DNA from: Terana coerulea | Lineage: Eukaryota; Basidiomycota; Agaricomycetes; Polyporales; Phanerochaetaceae | Length of the DNA: 64,000 nucleotides | Direction of reading: 5' to 3' | Assembly: GCA_024811115.1 (NCBI GenBank) | Contig: JAKOGH010000670.1 | Coordinates: forward strand, 62,001 to 126,000 | Part shown: positions 10,407 through 22,600 of the stretch, piece after piece | How the letters are laid out: every line of letters starts with the position of its first letter | How positions within the stretch are numbered: the stretch's first letter is position 1 | The notes under the pieces: model-generated | Told to the model about the DNA's origin: nothing | Seen by the model: only the letters and a program-made list of their open reading frames with translations | The model's database searches: none | Made by a program: the position numbers and the translations under genes

Positions 10407-11686
10407 ATGGTACGGACTCACTTGTTCTGTGGCTGAAAGTATATTAATTATCAAGACATGCTTAGATCCGCCGGCAAGCACGCGAACGCCGCCAATACAT
10501 CTACGCAAAGTCGCTCGAGTCGCAGGAGCGGCAGACCTGGGAGCGCAAGCAGCAGGTTAAGGACGCGCTCGCAGCGGGGAAAGGCGCTGCCCACAGAGCT
10601 GAGGAAGGACGCGAAGCAGCTTGGGAAGGACTTGACGTTCGACGAGGCACAGGCAGGTGCGTTGCCAGCCCGCGGTGCACAGAGCGAAAGGCTTACGGGT
10701 GTGCTGCAGCGCCGGAGACGCATATCGACAATGAGTACGCGCGCGCGGGGATCACGGACCCGAAGATCATCGTGACGACGTCGCGAGACCCGAGCTCGAA
10801 GCTGTTGCAATTCGCGAAGGTGCGTGGTATATGGTTGGGTGGGATGGGACATACTTGCGGAGGCTGGCCTGCGACAGGAAATGCGCCTTGTGTTCCCGAA
10901 CTCGCACCGAATCAACCGTGGAAACTACGTTGTGAAGGAACTTGCGGACGCATGTAGAGCAAACGACGTGACCGACCTAGTTATCGTCCATGAGCACCGA
11001 GGCACACCAGGCACGCTTCACATCCCCTCATATTACTAGCGCGTCGCTGAACCCCAGTGTATCCTTCAGATGCCATGATTGTCTCGCATTTTCCTCACGG
11101 GCCCACTGTGTACTTCACTCTCAACAATGTCAACCTCCGCCACGATATTGACTCGTACAAGAACTCCACCGTCTCCGAACAATACCCCCACCTCATCTTT
11201 GAAAACTTTAGCTCGCCGCTGGGCGGACGGATAAGAGACGTGCTGAAGTATCTGTTCCCGGTGCCAAAAGAGGACAGCAAGAGGGTGATGACCTTCTCGA
11301 ACGAAGACGACTTCATTTCGTTCAGGTGCGTTTTAAATAATCTTCGTGCGGTTGCACAGTGCTTGAATGGTGTCGTAGGCACCATGTGTTTGTCAAAATC
11401 CCGCCAAAACAGGTGCAGCTTGCCGAGGTTGGACCAAGGTTTGAGATGAAGCGTATGTCTCTCCTCCAGCCATCATGTCTGTAAGCTCAGGCATCTCTGC
11501 TGGATAGCATACGAAATCCGCTTAGGTACGTTAGAACAAAACGAAGCAGACCGTGAATGGGTGCTCTCGCATTACTCTCGTACCGCGAAGAAGCGCAGTG
11601 TCCTCTCCGCACCGACCCGCAACCCTCGCCCAGCAGCGCAGGACGAGCCGGACGATGCACCACAAAAGAAAAAGGCGCGTAGATAG
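10407..11686 (+). CDS. IMP4: IMP4, U3 snoRNP Brix-domain protein, with 1-nt frameshift
   Basis: Exons 10407-10409 (the ATG alone), 10466-10656, 10710-10819, 10878-11010, 11070-11325, 11379-11452, 11508-11686. Imp4 binds U3 snoRNA and pre-rRNA in the nucleolar SSU processome. Recognised: start [20 protein letters not shown]; Brix-domain blocks [59 protein letters not shown]; and near the end [19 protein letters not shown]. The tail is basic (QKKKARR). A base is extra near GGGGAAAGG (10576-10584): upstream reads DALAAGKG, downstream [14 protein letters not shown] in another frame. Corrected length is 314 aa. The intron after 11010 has a GC donor, required to give GTPDAMIVSH. Confidence 0.93.
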
Positions 11687-11773
11687 CGTTCGCCCGCCCC
11701 ACCTCTCTCAGTTCTATTCTTTTACTTGTTAATTGTGCTTGCTTTGTTGTACATTATATTTTGATACCATAGA

Positions 11774-13586
11774 CTAGTCTACGGTCAATTCGCGATCCAA
11801 TGCTGCAAAGCCCTCGAAGAAGGCCGAGAACAGGTCGATGGCGTGTTGCACATCCTGGGCACCACACTGCTCGCGGATGGAGTGCATTGGACAGGATGGG
11901 GCAGCCGACGTCAACAGTCCTAATACCAATCTTAGAGAGCATAGGCCCAACAGTGGATCCACATGGCCTGCAAGTGCAACGTAAGTTTTGTTTTGTTTTG
12001 TTTTGGTCACGATTTTATCGAAGGAGCAGGCACATACATGTCATTGCGCGATGCGAACTCCTGCACCTTTCCGCCCGTCTTCTCGATGAGCTTCTTGACA
12101 ACAAACGTACTGATGGCGTCGCTGGCGTAACGCTGGCTGGCGTTCGTCTTGATCACGACTCCGCCGTTCAGCTTGGGCGCGTGGTTCTCCTCGTGCCTCG
12201 AGGCGTAGTTCGGGTGGACGGCGTGAGTGACGTCGGAGCTGACAAGGAAGGAGCGTGCCACGGATTGTGCCAGCGACTGGGGGTCTGGCGACAGGCGGTT
12301 AAGGAGATAAGGGATGAGAGAGGACTCTGCACCAGAGGTTGACACTGAGCCAATCTCTTCGTGGTTGAAGAGCGCGATGCAGTTCACGTTGCCCTCGAGC
12401 GTGGGGAAGGATTGGGTGCTGGCATGGTTAGCCAACGCCTCAACCGCAGCAAACCTAGTCCGCGTGAGACATTGCACACAAAGGAAGGGGAGAGCCAGTT
12501 TACTCACGATGAGAATTGGTTGTCCAGGCGAGGTGAAAAGACGAACTCATTGCTCAAGCCAGCGAAGGTCGCAGGCTGCACATCATGCAAGTGCCTGAAT
12601 CAACGTTGAGAGTAAGATCCATGCAAGCCAGATTATGATAAGCTCACAGTTCGAAGTCGTGGATTTCCTCCGGTGAGACCGACAGTTCCTCGGAAAGCAC
12701 TGACAAGAGCGCGGCGTGATGATTGTTCTGAATGCTTGACGCACCCGGATTCTTCTCCGACTCATTGCCCTTCTCCGTCGCATTCAGGTCCTTCTCTACC
12801 AGACCCGCGATGGGGACAAATTCGGTCTCTCTGTTGAACGTGAAACTTTCGTTCACATTCCGGTCCACTGTAATGTATAAGGAAAGGAATAATTGACGTA
12901 GCATGTTTTGATAACGTACAATGAATCGCAAGAGTAGGAATACGAAGTAGAGGCCTGTCGATCTTCACAAGCTTCGCCGTGAAGCCGCCCTTCTTGTCTG
13001 CGAGAACAATTCGACCTGCAAGCGAGAGATCACGGTCGAACCAGGAGTGCCAAATACCACCGCCGTAGGTCTCGACGCCTACTTGGAGGTAGTTGTACTT
13101 GGTCTTCTTCGAAACCGGTCTTACCTGCAATGGCCTTAATTAGCATGCAAAGCGGGAGATAGAGTGCTGGAATAAGTAGCTCACCCTGAGGTTTGGGCTA
13201 TCGACGTGGGTAGCAACAATCGATAGACCCACTCCAGGTTTCCACTTCTGGGGCAGGGTGAATGCAAGCAATGCAGCTTGGTTCCTGGTATAGCAGGTCA
13301 GTAGCGAAGGTCATCCATCCCACCTCTCTGCGCACCTGGTGAAGTAATACTTTCCACCTGCCTGAAGGTCACCTTCCCAGTCGTCTGCCTCTCTGATCTA
13401 TCGTCCCAGAGTTCAGTATGGATGTACCGTAGGTTCGACCCAGCGTAGTCACGCGCGTACCTTGCGGAAACCGGCCTGCTCGAGCTTGAGGGCAGCGGAA
13501 CGCACAGCGTGGAAGGGCGTCGGAGACGCATTGACAAAGTTGATCAGCCTGGCGGCGGCCTCTGGGCCAGCCTGGGGAATCATCAT
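11774..13586 (-). CDS. DNPEP: Aspartyl aminopeptidase (M18 family), with 1-nt frameshift
   Basis: Exons 13586-13453, 13392-13336, 13284-13194, 13124-12920, 12867-12648, 12594-12508, 12454-12038, 11967-11774. The enzyme removes N-terminal Asp/Glu from peptides in the cytosol or vacuole and forms a dodecameric zinc enzyme. Metal-site motifs are present: ATHVDSPN, FNHEEIGSVS, SSDVTHAVHPNY. The last motif, MHSIREQCGA, is complete only if one A is removed from AA at about 11887-11888 (minus strand GTCCAATGC). As written the frame departs right before this zinc-ligand histidine. Corrected length is 467 aa, normal for M18, ending LTVD. Start is MMIPQAGPEAAARL; an in-frame ATG further up at 13640 would add 18 residues. 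Confidence 0.93.
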
Positions 13587-13820
13587 TGTCTGCAGGCGGT
13601 GGTCAGGACAAGAGGTGGGTTGCACTAGGCAATTCCCCACGCGGCACGCTTCAAGACAGTGGTCACGGTGGTCATGGGCGCTTCAGCCATTCACGCGCGG
13701 TCCAAATCCGGCAGCGGTCAAAAATTCGATCAATGCTGGTCGTGATTGGTCGATCGCCTGAAGCGCACAGTGCGCATCACACCAAGCGCCCGGCTCTCAT
13801 TCTCCTCCTCGTCCGTGACC

Positions 13821-16800
13821 ATGGTCCAAAGCTATCTCAAGCACGGTCCAACAGAGGCAAGCACATCGGCCGCATACACTTGAGATAATACTTAACATTA
13901 TACCAGGCTTTTGGTCTCGTAGCGAGCGCGTCCTCCAACTCTGTCTTCGACGGTAAATTGGCTTATGTACCTGCGTTGGAGGATGTCTTGGTGTGGGACG
14001 TAAAGAAGGGGCAAATGGTGCGTCGGCAACAACAAAATAAACTAAGTAGTGCTTATTTGATGTTAGCTGAACATGTGGCACGAAACTGGACACCGGGCAG
14101 AGGTCACCTGTATCGTAAGGTCACCACAGAAGGATACGTTCGCCGTGGGCTATGCGGACGGCTCCATTCGCCTCTGGAGCGCGTCGTCCGGCACTGTTAT
14201 TTGCACATTCAATGGGCACAAGAAATCTGTCACTTCCCTAGCCTTTGACGATGCTGGCGCAAGGCTTGCTTCAGGGTCTCAAGACACCGACCTCATTGTT
14301 TGGGATGTCGTTGCAGAGGCTGGTCTTTTCAGGCATGTATGCTGTCTTATCACATGCAGTTATATCTTACCCACATTCGCCTTTATGTAGACTGAGGGGC
14401 CATCGCGACCAAGTCACTGCTATCCAGTTCATCCAAAAGGTCACCTCAGCTGTGCCATCGACTTCCACAACAGCAGCACCGGGATTTCTTCTCACGTCGT
14501 CTAAAGACACTTTTGTAAAACTCTGGGACCTTTCTACACAGCACTGCGTTCAGACTGTGGTTGCCCACCGAGCGGAAGTTTGGACACTGGCAGTGGACGC
14601 AGAACAGAAGCTTGTTTTCACGGGCTCAGCAGAAGGAGAGATGAAGGCATGGAGATTAGACCACGAAACTATGTCTGGAGGACTGCAGGAGAACGCGAAC
14701 GGAGAGGTGAGTATTTTTGTGCTCTCAAATAGTATCGTGATTGAACCTCGTTTATATCTACAGGTCACCAAAATGATTCACCCTATCACTACGCTTCCTC
14801 TATCTTCTAAGCATAGAGTTTCCCAAGTTCTATTCCACCCTACTCGCCCTTACCTCGCTGTTCAGTCCCACGACCGCTCAACTGAGATATTCCGTATCCG
14901 GACGGAGGAAGAGGTCCGCAAGAAGCAGGCGCGTCGCCTAAAGCGTGCCAAGGAGAAGAAAGAGCAAGCCAAGTCTAAGGGCAAGCCTTCTCAAGACGTC
15001 CAGGAAAATGCAGAGATCGACGGTGCCAGCGAAGAAGTCCAGCTAGTAGATCTGTTTACGCCGTACCTCGTCGTGAGAGCTAGCGGGAAGATCAGATCGT
15101 TCGACTTCGGTGACGAGGAGTATGGAAGTAAAGGCAACACGAACATCTTCCTAACGTTGTCTACGAACGCCCTGGAGGTGTACAGCATACCGCCGCCTAC
15201 AAAAGTCAAAGACGAGCAACCAGAGGCAACTCGCATCTTGTCCGTGGAACTCCCGGGCCATCGTGCAGATATTCGCTCGCTATGCCTCAGCTCTGACGAT
15301 GTTCTGCTGGCGTCGGCTTCCAACGGTATGCTTCCTAAGTTTGGCCACATTATTTTCCATTGAACAACTTTTATAGGCCAGTTGAAGGTCTGGAATATGA
15401 AGACTTTCCACTGCATTCGGACAATGGAGTGCGGGTATGCTGTTTGCAGCACTTTTCTACCCGGTGACCGACAAGTGCGTTCTCAACGTCTTGCCGGATG
15501 CATGTCTGACTGGCCACAACTTCGCAAACTAGGTTGCTGTTGGTACTAAAACTGGTGAAATCATGGTATATGACATTGGATCCTCGTCTCTCCTTGAAAC
15601 CGTCAAAGCGCATACAGCCACAGTGTGGTCTATGCATGTGCGGGCCGATGGTCAGGCTATCGTGACGGGCAGCGCCGACAAGGACGTGAAGTTCTGGGAA
15701 TTTGAGCAGAAGGCCGCCGACAGTGAAAATGTATGTACCGTTCCGATTTTGTTATGAATATGATGGCTCATTCAAGACCCTTGTCCATAGCCGCACAGGG
15801 CGAGATTGCTCTCGTTAGTGCATGTCCGTACACTAAAGATGACAGACGACGTCTTGTCAGTGAGGTATAGTCCGAACGGGAAGCTCCTTGCTGTGGCTTT
15901 GCTCGACTCCACAGTGAAGGTTTTCTACCAGGACACGCTGAAATTCTTCTTGTCTCTCTACGGACATAAGGTGCATGATTTCTCAGTGCCGCCCCCGGGC
16001 TTAGACTCACTCTCACAAAGCTGCCAGTCTTGTCTATGGACATCTCCCCAGACTCAAAGCTCATCGTCACATGTTCCTCCGACAAGAACATCAAGATTTG
16101 GGGTCTTGACTTCGGCGACTGCCACAAGTCTATATTCGCGCACGACGAGAGCGTCATGCAGGTCGCCTTCGAGCGCAACGACACGCGCGAGGGCGAGGGC
16201 AAGCCCACACACTACTTTTGGACCGTCGGCAAGGACAAGATGCTCAAGTACTGGGACGGCGACAAGTTCGAGCTAATCCAGAAGTTCGAGGGCCACCACG
16301 GCGAGATCTGGGCGTTGGCTGTGAGCAACCATGGCAAATTCGTCGTCACTGGGTCGCATGACAAGTCGATACGGATCTGGGAGAAGCTTGACGAGCCGGT
16401 ACGTGTCGAGTTGTCAGCCTGGCCGAATTGCTCCTCAACCTCAATTGTAGCTGTTCCTCGAGGAAGAACGCGAGCGCGAGCTCGAGACGCTCTATGAAGC
16501 GGGCATAGCTGACAACATGAACCGGGAAGATGCAGCCATCGGCAGCGGCGCCGCAGACGCAGACGGTGCTCCGACTTCCGCCCTCAACACGGAAGTCGCG
16601 GCCGTCACCAAGCAGACTACGGAGACCCTCATGGCTGGGGAGAAAATTATGGAGGCGATCGATCTCGCCGACAACGAGATCGCCATGTTCCGCGAGTACG
16701 AAGAGGCCAAGGCCAAGGGCGGTCTGTCAGAGCAGATCGCACCGCCACCGAGGAATCAAGTGCTCGCCGCGTATGACATGGAGCCGGAGGAGTACGTGCT

Positions 16801-17265
16801 GAGGGTGGTCGAGAGGGTTTCTGGGACTGCGCTGTATGACGCTTTGTTGGTGTTGCCGTTTGGCAAGGTCGTAAGCCTCATGCAGTACTTGAACTACTGG
16901 GCACAGAAGGTCAGTTGTGGTCCATCTCGTCTCCTTTTTTACCACTCTGACCATACCCATTGCAGGAATGGAATCTCGTTTTGACCTGCCGTATCATCTT
17001 CTTCCTACTCAAGACGCATCACCACCAAATCGTCTCGAACCGCATCATGCGTACGGCTCTCATTCCCCTTCGCAAACACCTCCGTGGGGCTCTCCGGAAA
17101 CAAAAAGACACCATCAGCTACAATCTGGCTGCTCTGAAGTTCATCAAGCGTCAAAGCGACGCGCAGCTCACCGCTGAGTTCTACGAGGAGGAGATGGATG
17201 AGGAGAAAGTGCGGGAGCGCATCGCGGAGAGCAAGAAGAGAAAGAGAGTCAGCATCAAGGCGTGA
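13821..17265 (+). CDS. UTP12: UTP12/DIP2 (WDR3) U3 snoRNP WD40 protein
   Basis: Exons 13821-13856, 13907-14017, 14067-14332, 14391-14706, 14764-15325, 15377-15474, 15533-15730, 15791-15970, 16021-16398, 16451-16909, 16966-17265 join to 967 codons plus stop, in frame throughout. Utp12 is part of the UTP-B subcomplex of the nucleolar SSU processome. It begins [15 protein letters not shown] and carries repeated WD40 blades ([41 protein letters not shown]). A basic, Lys-rich insertion lies around 14920-15000. The C-terminal Utp12 domain includes [18 protein letters not shown] and ends [10 protein letters not shown]. Introns after 13856 and after 14332 both have GC donors, fixed by the blade sequences they interrupt. 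Confidence 0.95.
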
Positions 17266-17445
17266 TCAGTCAACTCGGTCATAATGTGTTACAATAGTGA
17301 GGGATAATATATGCTAGTCTGAATCATGGTACAACGCAACCAGGCGTGTCTAGTAGAACTGATGTCCGTACAATTACAGGGAGCTACCCCGGCGCCAGTG
17401 GAAAGAAACCCGCTCTATAGGCAAGTCCAAGGTTGGGTACGGGCT

Positions 17446-18401
17446 TCATGCTTTCGGGCCCCACAAGTTCTCCAACCTGCATAACTGATGTTAGCAGGGG
17501 AGTTGTCAAGGATTGTAAAAACTAACCAGCCATCGGGGTCAGTCGCAGGACGCATATGCACGGTCAAGAGCCCAGTATCCAAGTCTGCAAGTTGCTTGAA
17601 TGCAGCCTGCGTAAGGTCGACATGCTTCGAGCCTTTCGCACAGCCGGCGCAAGAATCGACCACGCGGACAAACACGCATTTCTCCGTAGAGCTGCACACT
17701 GCAAGAAGTCAGTTGTTACCGACTCTTGAGTACCACGCATATTCGAACGCACACTCGAGAAACTTGAAGCACTCTGGCTTGGTAGTCCATCCATCCAGAG
17801 TTAAGGCACATGCGAAAGACGCGTCCTTGCCAGGCAGTGAGGAAGTGCACGTAGGTTAGAGAACGCAAGCCAAACGTACTGTGGGAGTCCAAACAGAGTC
17901 CGACCAACAGCTAGGATTCTCCAAATCATGTCCAGTATACCAGGTAATCGTTACAGGCTCCGCTTTCCCAGTACCCTTGAGGCTGTCAAGGATCTTCTTG
18001 ACGGATGAAGTTATCTTAGAAATCTTCGAAGTCGCCGAGCTAGACGTTGACTTGATGTTGGTTGTTTTCACGTTGGCTTTCGTCTTTGACTTCGAGGATA
18101 CAGATTTGGACTTTTTGCTCTTCCTCTTCTCCAGCTCCGGCGCGTCTTGCTCTTCCTCCGAGTCGTCTGGGTTGTCGTGGTCCCGAGCATACTTGTACTG
18201 TAGATTCGACGCGTTGACCGCCTGCCAGCCGTCCCGGGATTGAAATTGGTAGTTGTCGCCCAGCGAGTGCGCGCGAGTGTAGCGTTCCTCGAGGGTGTTG
18301 TACATGCTGCGCAGGTCAGAGGCAACAACCGCGGTCGACGAGAGAACCAGGCATGTCGTCAGAGCCAACGTAGCTGCAGAGATAAGCTTATAGACAAGCA
18401 T
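17446..18401 (-). CDS. Secreted DPBB (expansin/barwin-like) protein
   Basis: Exons 18401-17880, 17825-17753, 17698-17527, 17476-17446 give 265 codons plus stop. A hydrophobic signal peptide (residues ~1-28, ending near TAVVASD) is followed by a segment containing DNYQFQSRDGW. Next comes a very Lys/Ser-rich linker (~95-140) that starts with a possible Kex2 site, ELEKR. The C-terminal third is a double-psi beta-barrel domain: VTITWYTGHDLENPSCW, DASFACAL, CVFVRVVDSCAGC, HVDLTQAAFKQLADLDTG. Six or so cysteines fit the disulfide pattern of fungal short expansin-like proteins. The family usually acts outside the cell on wall polysaccharides or as protease inhibitors. The exact role here is unknown. 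Confidence 0.85.
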
Positions 18402-18844
18402 AGTGATTTAACTAGAATGAATGTAGGATAAGAGTGCGTAAGGACAGGCCGGCCTGGGAGGCGTGAAGACGCGAGAGTCGAGGTTGGAAACGAAGGTGAA
18501 CCACGTCCCAAAGCGGAACCACTGCTTACTTCTGGGTGGATTACATAATGGGCGCTCCGACTCAAGCCCTGGTCTCAAGTTTACAGCTTACAGTCTATAT
18601 AAGAAGGCATCTGCTGTTGGAAAAAAAAAACAAAAGAGCAACCGGAATACGTTCTGCGTTTATTGTCCAGGAACGTGTTGACTCCCTCTCTGTTTTCCGT
18701 GCTCCTTAATCATGGAACACACGCCAAGGAGGTCATGGCGCTTTCTCCCTAGACGCCAGTTGTATACCTCCGTTACGTTCGGGGTCTCGCTTGGCAGCTT
18801 AACCGTGACTGGCAGGGCGGCTCAAGCTCAAGCCGAACACCAGC

Positions 18845-19269
18845 ATGTCCTTCTCACTCGCCCGACGCGTATCTCGACAACATGTGGCACGCTCTCTGCG
18901 CAAAGATATCTCTCCCAAACAACCGTACAGCACAGCGAGTGCGACGGGGAAGCAGCGTTCTGCGCATGGGGCATGGTATGGAGAGACGTTGCCTGCAATG
19001 GTCCCGGTCGCACTACTGGGATCTGCAGTGTACATGGTATGTGACTTGCGAGCTTCACGCGTACACGGAGTAGGCTGACATGGTCATAGGGTCTCCGCTT
19101 ACTGCAAGCTAATCTGGCCTACGAGCGGTACTTGGACGAAACACGTGCGAAGGTCGCCGAGCTGGAGAGGGAAGTGGAGACATTGCGAATGCAACGAAAC
19201 CAGGAGAACACTCCGCCGGCTGCTGCTGCTGCCGCTGAAAGCAAGCAGCAAAGTCGGAGATGGTTCTAA
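18845..19269 (+). CDS. Small single-span coiled-coil protein, probably mitochondrial
   Basis: Two exons, 18845-19036 and 19090-19269, give 123 codons plus stop. The N-terminus (MSFSLARRVSRQHVARSLRK) is basic, Ser/Arg-rich and free of acidic residues, like a mitochondrial presequence. One hydrophobic segment follows (LPAMVPVALLGSAVYM), then a charged heptad-rich helix (RYLDETRAKVAELEREVETL) and an Ala-rich tail ending RRWF. I do not recognise a named family. Clean splice sites (ATG|GTATGT, CATAG|GGT) and the ordered layout support a real gene. Location in the mitochondrial inner membrane is an inference. Confidence 0.7.
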
Positions 19270-19674
19270 GGCTGGCCTGCAAGGCTGGCCTGCAAGGCTG
19301 TCTCACTCAAAACCTAGGATCACGGTCGCCTACGCGCCTTCTTCCATAAGGATGACGCAGAAGCGTTAGTATTCATATGAACCTGTTGCAGCTGCAGGGG
19401 TCGCTTACCTCCGGAACTGTAAGCGTCGAGGGTACGGTGCGAGGTCATAGTCATTAAGTAGGACATATCATTCCCACGCGTAGTATGTAAGGTTCAAATT
19501 TGAACTATCCCGATAGTGCAAAATATCCTGGGCAACTCATGTTACTCCTAGATAAATCCTGTTCCCCATGAAAGTGTATCCATTACAAAGCAGTTGATTC
19601 AGTACAACGACAACGAATGAACTGAAGAGAAGTGTCCAGCTTCAACTAGTACTGAGATGAGTCTAAGCCACACA
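19270..19674. other. Intergenic, nothing recognised
   Basis: Between the 3' ends of two convergent genes. A short direct repeat of AAGGCTGGCCTGC occurs at about 19270-19296, just after the upstream stop codon. No ORF with protein-like composition was seen. Confidence 0.5.
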
Positions 19675-22600
19675 TTATGACACTGGCGATTGACGAGAAC
19701 TCAGCGAGCTATCATCGTCGGACGAAGAGTCTGAGGTTCCACTCGTCGATCCCGAGTCTTCGTTAGGGCTGTCTTGCACCAATGTGCTGCCAGTGTGCCG
19801 ATGTCTTGCGAGCCTCTTGCCTTGCTGGCTGTGATGGTGTCGCGCGGTGACACCATGCTCAGTGTCTGGTACAGCGTGTGTCGATGCCTTTTCATTCTGT
19901 TGCTCTCCTTTCCCGACCGTCCAGATGTGGATCGTCCCTGTCGCCGTCCCCGTGGCAAACATCCAACGCGCAGATTTCGGAGAGCGATTCCATGTGAAGG
20001 CTGTGATGTGACCATGTCCTTCTGGCACATGGATGCAGTGCAGATAGAACGCAGAGTCACGTTCCCAGACGTGAATGTCCCCGTCTGTATAAATGACTTA
20101 AATATTGGTGAACATCACATGCGAGGTTTGCGTACCAGTACCAGCACGGAGAACAAAACGATCGTTAGGACCGCCGAAGATGGCGGGAAGGCCCGCGAAA
20201 GGGGTCGTTGCAGCAGCCTGAGATATATACGTGTGTTTAAGTGTCAAACCTCCACGAAGCGGCTCGCTTCCCCTGATGGACTTCACATTACTATACTCCC
20301 AAAGCTGTGGGGGAGACTATAACAGGATTTAGAGGATGTTGTCGACATTTGAAGCTCGCTCACTCTATTATCGAAGCTGATCAAGGCCAGCTTGTCTCCG
20401 AGCGCAAGGGAAACATTGCTCATCTCGTAGAATACTGGTGCTCTCCTAAAAGCATGTCAGCCGTCGGAATCAGTGACGGCCCGGGGGAGCGCTGAGATTG
20501 AGGACACTTACATCTCGACCTTACGCCATGGATGGGAATACACTAAAGAGGTGTACACCACACATGAGCAGTCTCAGATGAGCAAGATTCGAACACCAAC
20601 AACTCACAGACTACTGCAAATTTCTTCCTGCGGCTTTCTGGTTTCCCATGCTTCTCATGCTCGTTTTCGCACATGCCTATGCACACGATCCACTGAGAGT
20701 CAGCGGATACAGCGGCGTCCCTTATGATCAGGCCAGCGATATGGTGATAATGATCAAGATTCTACAGCGTGCACGCTTAGACCGATGAGTACTTTGAGTA
20801 GTGGACAAGAGTCATACTTCGCCATCTGCCAGGCTCTGCCGGTTTCCGACTCAGTCATACTCAGATAGGTAAGATCTCTGGAACGTACCAGCTTGATGAT
20901 CTTATTGTCCTCGACCGCTAAGCAAGAAGGAGAACCTTGACATTGCATGAGCACTGAGGGTTCGCGAAGCGGACGAATCGAATATCTCCTACCTGAAGCG
21001 CTCTCATGCCATGACAGCGAGCGGATAGGATTATCCGTTTCGCTCCGCTGGTAATTCCAAATCACGGTACCATTCTATAAGCCCAAAAAATTTCAAAATA
21101 GGAGATAATTTGGTTAATTACAGATCAGACTTACGGTGTCGCATAACGTTACCCAGCGATTACGCCGTATGAGCAATTTGTTTCCTTGCGGAGCCCTACA
21201 ACACAGCGGTGAACAGGTGTAGCAATGATAGCTGCTAGACTGAGACTACCAGCACAACTGGTGCACGAAGTTTGAACCTTGCGGATGTTGTAGGGTCGTC
21301 TCTTCGAAGCCATCCTGTGTCGCACGCTTAGAGACGACTAAAAGATATGACCAGATTCTACACACCTCGACGGCGACGCTAATAACCCGCGACTTCTTGT
21401 CCAAGCTGTCAACTTATGTTAAATCCTAACCACACAGTACACAGTACAAATAGAAATACCTAGACGTAATCAGCGACCTGCCGTCCGGCGAAAACTGCAT
21501 GGAGCAAACAAGAGCTTCGTGCGCCGCAGGTAGAGAGTGCTTGATGGTCATATGCTTAATCGCGGCCTTTTCGGAGATGTGGTTGGAGACACTGATGAAT
21601 TTGCGGATCATTCGTGGCCTTTGCAACTTGCCACCCGTTTCTTCTGCGGGACGCTCTTCGGTGAGCAGCCCCTCATTGATTCGCCGAAAAGCTTCACGCC
21701 AACGATGCTCGACTATTTCTTTCGTGGACATTGCAGCTTTATCGCACGTCAGCCAAAAAGGGCTTGTTACTGCCTGTTCTGCATGCGGAGGTGTTCCGGT
21801 CAGATGCTGAAATCCGATATGTGCCCGACGCGCCGCTCCATCCGATTCTACATCATCTGGCCAAGAACTGGGCGTGAGCTCAGTCTTTGACAACGTATGA
21901 CTGACCTACGCGACTGCAACAAGCCGTTGATCTTCTCCTTTCCCCGCTCCCATACGTCCGTCCCGCGACGCGAGTTCCGGACGCGTGAGGCGATGTCCAT
22001 CATCTGATTTCCCAGTTCGCGAAGGATATCTCCAAGCCACAGGAGACCATCATGTCGTCTATACACCCATAGTTCAGCAGCAAACCATGCGGACATGGAT
22101 GCCAATCCAAAGCAACACATGCAAGACAACACGGTAGTCAGTGTGATTGTGATTTCCGCCTGTGATGCACGTTAGATATCTATAGTATCGGACAAAGTAT
22201 GTGGACATAGACGTACCTGATTTGAGGCGTAGCAGAACAAAATCAAACCAATGAAGAAGCAAGCCACTGACAGTACCAGGAGGACGAGCGGTGACCTCTT
22301 GATCCAGATTCGTACCCACCATGGTACGCTGTAGTCCGGGGAGCGGCTGCAGACGAATCAGTACCTGCACAAGATGTTTTGAGCTGAGTTCACACTGACA
22401 AAATGGCTTGGGTCCAAGCCAGACCCAATAAGCTGTCGACGGCGGCGCTGATGCTGAAAACGAGGGAAGTGAACCAGAAAACATTAACGGAGTCGAGGAG
22501 CCCAGTGCCGTTATTGCTGTATGAGAATTGCAGCATCGTGGCGGTGACGCCGGAAAAGAGGGTGGCGACCGTGGACAAGTTCATCATAATCCCGACGCTG

